From: Thermoplasmatota archaeon
Lineage (GTDB): Archaea; Thermoplasmatota; E2; DHVEG-1
Direction of reading: 5' to 3'
NCBI GenBank assembly: GCA_016930995.1
Contig: JAFGFQ010000044.1
Span: forward strand, 1 to 21,657
DNA: 21,657 bases
This document shows, in pieces, positions 20,538 to 21,657 of the stretch (position 1 is its first letter; the number at the start of each line of letters is the position of its first letter). Under the pieces are notes generated by a model that was not told where the DNA came from, did no database searches, and saw only the letters and a program-made list of their open reading frames with translations. The translations under genes were made by a program, and so were the position numbers.

Positions 20538-21657
20538 CTACCAGAAACATATAATTTCTTTTATCGTATCATCATAACTAGGTGCAATCCAATAATAACC
20601 AGCTTGTTTTTCAAGACACTGATAAAACCTCTTACCAATTTCTAAATATATTCTTGCATCATGCTGAGGTTCAAAATAAACAACACCTTTATCAGATGTA
20701 TCAAAAGCAACAATTGCATGTCCAGAACTATCGCTGTCAATGAATGTTATTTCGACAAATCCACATCTAATTCCTTGTTGTACAGCATTGTTACAAACAT
20801 CTTTTGAAAAATACGTACAAGTATAGTCTGATGAATATTGATTTTGATCTGTTTTGTCTTTTATGAGAAATATAAGAACTTCACTGTAAGTGGGTTTGGA
20901 TATATTAAATATTTTTCCAGACTCTCTTAATACAACTTCGTTATGAATGTTTGATAGTGTGTACTCAGACGAACTTATTTGGGATTTTATAGAATTAATA
21001 TCATTTTGAACATTCGCGATATTCTCATTTAAAAAATTTAACTGAGAAGAATCTGAAAGAAGAGTAGATGCATTATTATAGCACAACCAAAGACTAAAAA
21101 TAAATAATAATATTAAAAAAAATAAAATGATATTTTTGATAAGACCGGTTTGAGTATGTTCTTCCATTATTTTTTTGTAAGGTTTTTTTTCTATTTTTTT
21201 CATTATTTCGATTTGTTCAGCATACGGTTTGCACGAATGTCCACCTTTGGTTCTTAAAAAATCGTGCATGGTTTTTGGTTGAATATGATTTTTACAAAAT
21301 TTTTCACCACAGAATTCACACTTTGTGAGATTATTCGATTCAATAGAGCAAAAAAAACATTTATTTCCTTTGCTCTGATTATGATTCTTTAGTTCTTTTC
21401 TATCTTCATTTACTCGTATTTTTACTTTTTCTGATAACGACTTTTTTCTAGAGATTTGATTTTCTGTTGGAGGTGTACTTTTATCATCAACGCTCCATTT
21501 ATATCTTGTGGGAATTTTTTTATAGCTAATAGTTTGAGTAGGTTGTTTTTTGTTCGTTCTATTGTACATATCAGTATTTTTTTGAATTCCTAGCCGTTCC
21601 TGTTCTCTAAGATAGTCGTAGTATTGGGGACAAGGATGATAATTCTTCCCTTTTTTC
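20538..21657 (-). CDS. AN1 zinc finger / membrane / transglutaminase-like protein (5' end beyond window)
   Basis: The frame is open from the right window edge; an in-frame ATG exists at 21569 (343 aa). The 29 codons upstream of it (containing YHPCPQYYDYLREQE) look coding, and the ATG lacks a ribosome site, so the gene probably starts outside. Counting from that ATG, an AN1-type zinc finger lies at 71-113 (CFFC, CEFC, FCKNH, HSC). A membrane helix spans about 145-163, then a coiled-coil-like stretch, and an extracytosolic domain with YTC (C251), GHAIVAFD (H284, D290) and a beta-rich VYFEP. The Cys-His-Asp order fits the transglutaminase/cysteine protease fold. It may act as an amidase, protease or crosslinking enzyme. 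Confidence 0.8.
   Translation of the reverse strand, partial: KKGKNYHPCPQYYDYLREQERLGIQKNTDMYNRTNKKQPTQTISYKKIPTRYKWSVDDKSTPPTENQISRKKSLSEKVKIRVNEDRKELKNHNQSKGNKCFFCSIESNNLTKCEFCGEKFCKNHIQPKTMHDFLRTKGGHSCKPYAEQIEIMKKIEKKPYKKIMEEHTQTGLIKNIILFFLILLFIFSLWLCYNNASTLLSDSSQLNFLNENIANVQNDINSIKSQISSSEYTLSNIHNEVVLRESGKIFNISKPTYSEVLIFLIKDKTDQNQYSSDYTCTYFSKDVCNNAVQQGIRCGFVEITFIDSDSSGHAIVAFDTSDKGVVYFEPQHDARIYLEIGKRFYQCLEKQAGYYWIAPSYDDTIKEIICFW

Overview
This window reads as archaeal. Several starts have a TATA-like box about 25 bases upstream and either no leader or a GGTGAT/GGAGGT-type Shine-Dalgarno site. It also carries a Csa3-type CARF regulator, an AN1 zinc finger, many very small zinc ribbons, and a giant secreted protein with PKD and FnIII-like domains and a C-terminal 'GFEL + hydrophobic helix + RR' sorting tail. 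The tail and surface-protein style suggest a Thermoplasmatota-like euryarchaeote (inference). No rRNA, tRNA, CRISPR array, cas effector or intact transposase is visible.

Composition is patchy. GC-richer blocks (about 70-3150, 4020-4200, 9850-11720) alternate with AT-rich blocks (3150-4020, 4200-9700, 11900-21657). Some junctions coincide with broken genes: a macro domain cut at about 4200, a 5'-truncated zinc ribbon at about 11890, and a radical-SAM remnant at 19727. This looks like an accessory, repeatedly rearranged region.

Layout. (1) 72-2110, minus strand: a run of small genes consisting of two paralogous acidic proteins, zinc ribbons, a small membrane protein and a 155-aa protein with a PCNA-binding-like tail. 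(2) 2241-4252, plus: an orphan Csa3-like regulator, a small helical protein, a TPR protein and a broken macro domain. (3) 4291-9672: an AT-rich island. Its minus arm holds a tandem AAA+ ATPase, a zinc ribbon overlapping that gene's end, a Cys-rich protein and a uracil-DNA-glycosylase-fold protein. Its divergent plus arm holds a ribbon-helix-helix protein, an Nmad3-like protein and a 344-aa protein with a 'PCCGRD' loop and a 'GDS.SEGGS' motif. This is the best candidate for an undescribed DNA-modification or defence system. (4) 9849-11676: a Zn-binding small protein, an unknown 191-aa protein, two frameshifted genes and a zinc-ribbon/PIN protein. (5) 11806-12903: a GIY-YIG nuclease between two dead zinc-ribbon copies, then a small beta-rich protein. 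(6) 13131-21657, minus: a cell-surface block with a 1819-aa surface protein, a Ca-binding thrombospondin-type-3 protein, a radical-SAM fragment, a small zinc ribbon, and two paralogous membrane-anchored transglutaminase-like proteins. One of these is AN1-fused with catalytic residues present, the other has lost them.

A family of 35-36-aa double-CxxC proteins recurs four times (two intact, two decayed). Two unrelated genes (UDG-like and thrombospondin-type-3) share a near-identical promoter-leader, which hints at shared regulation or promoter capture.
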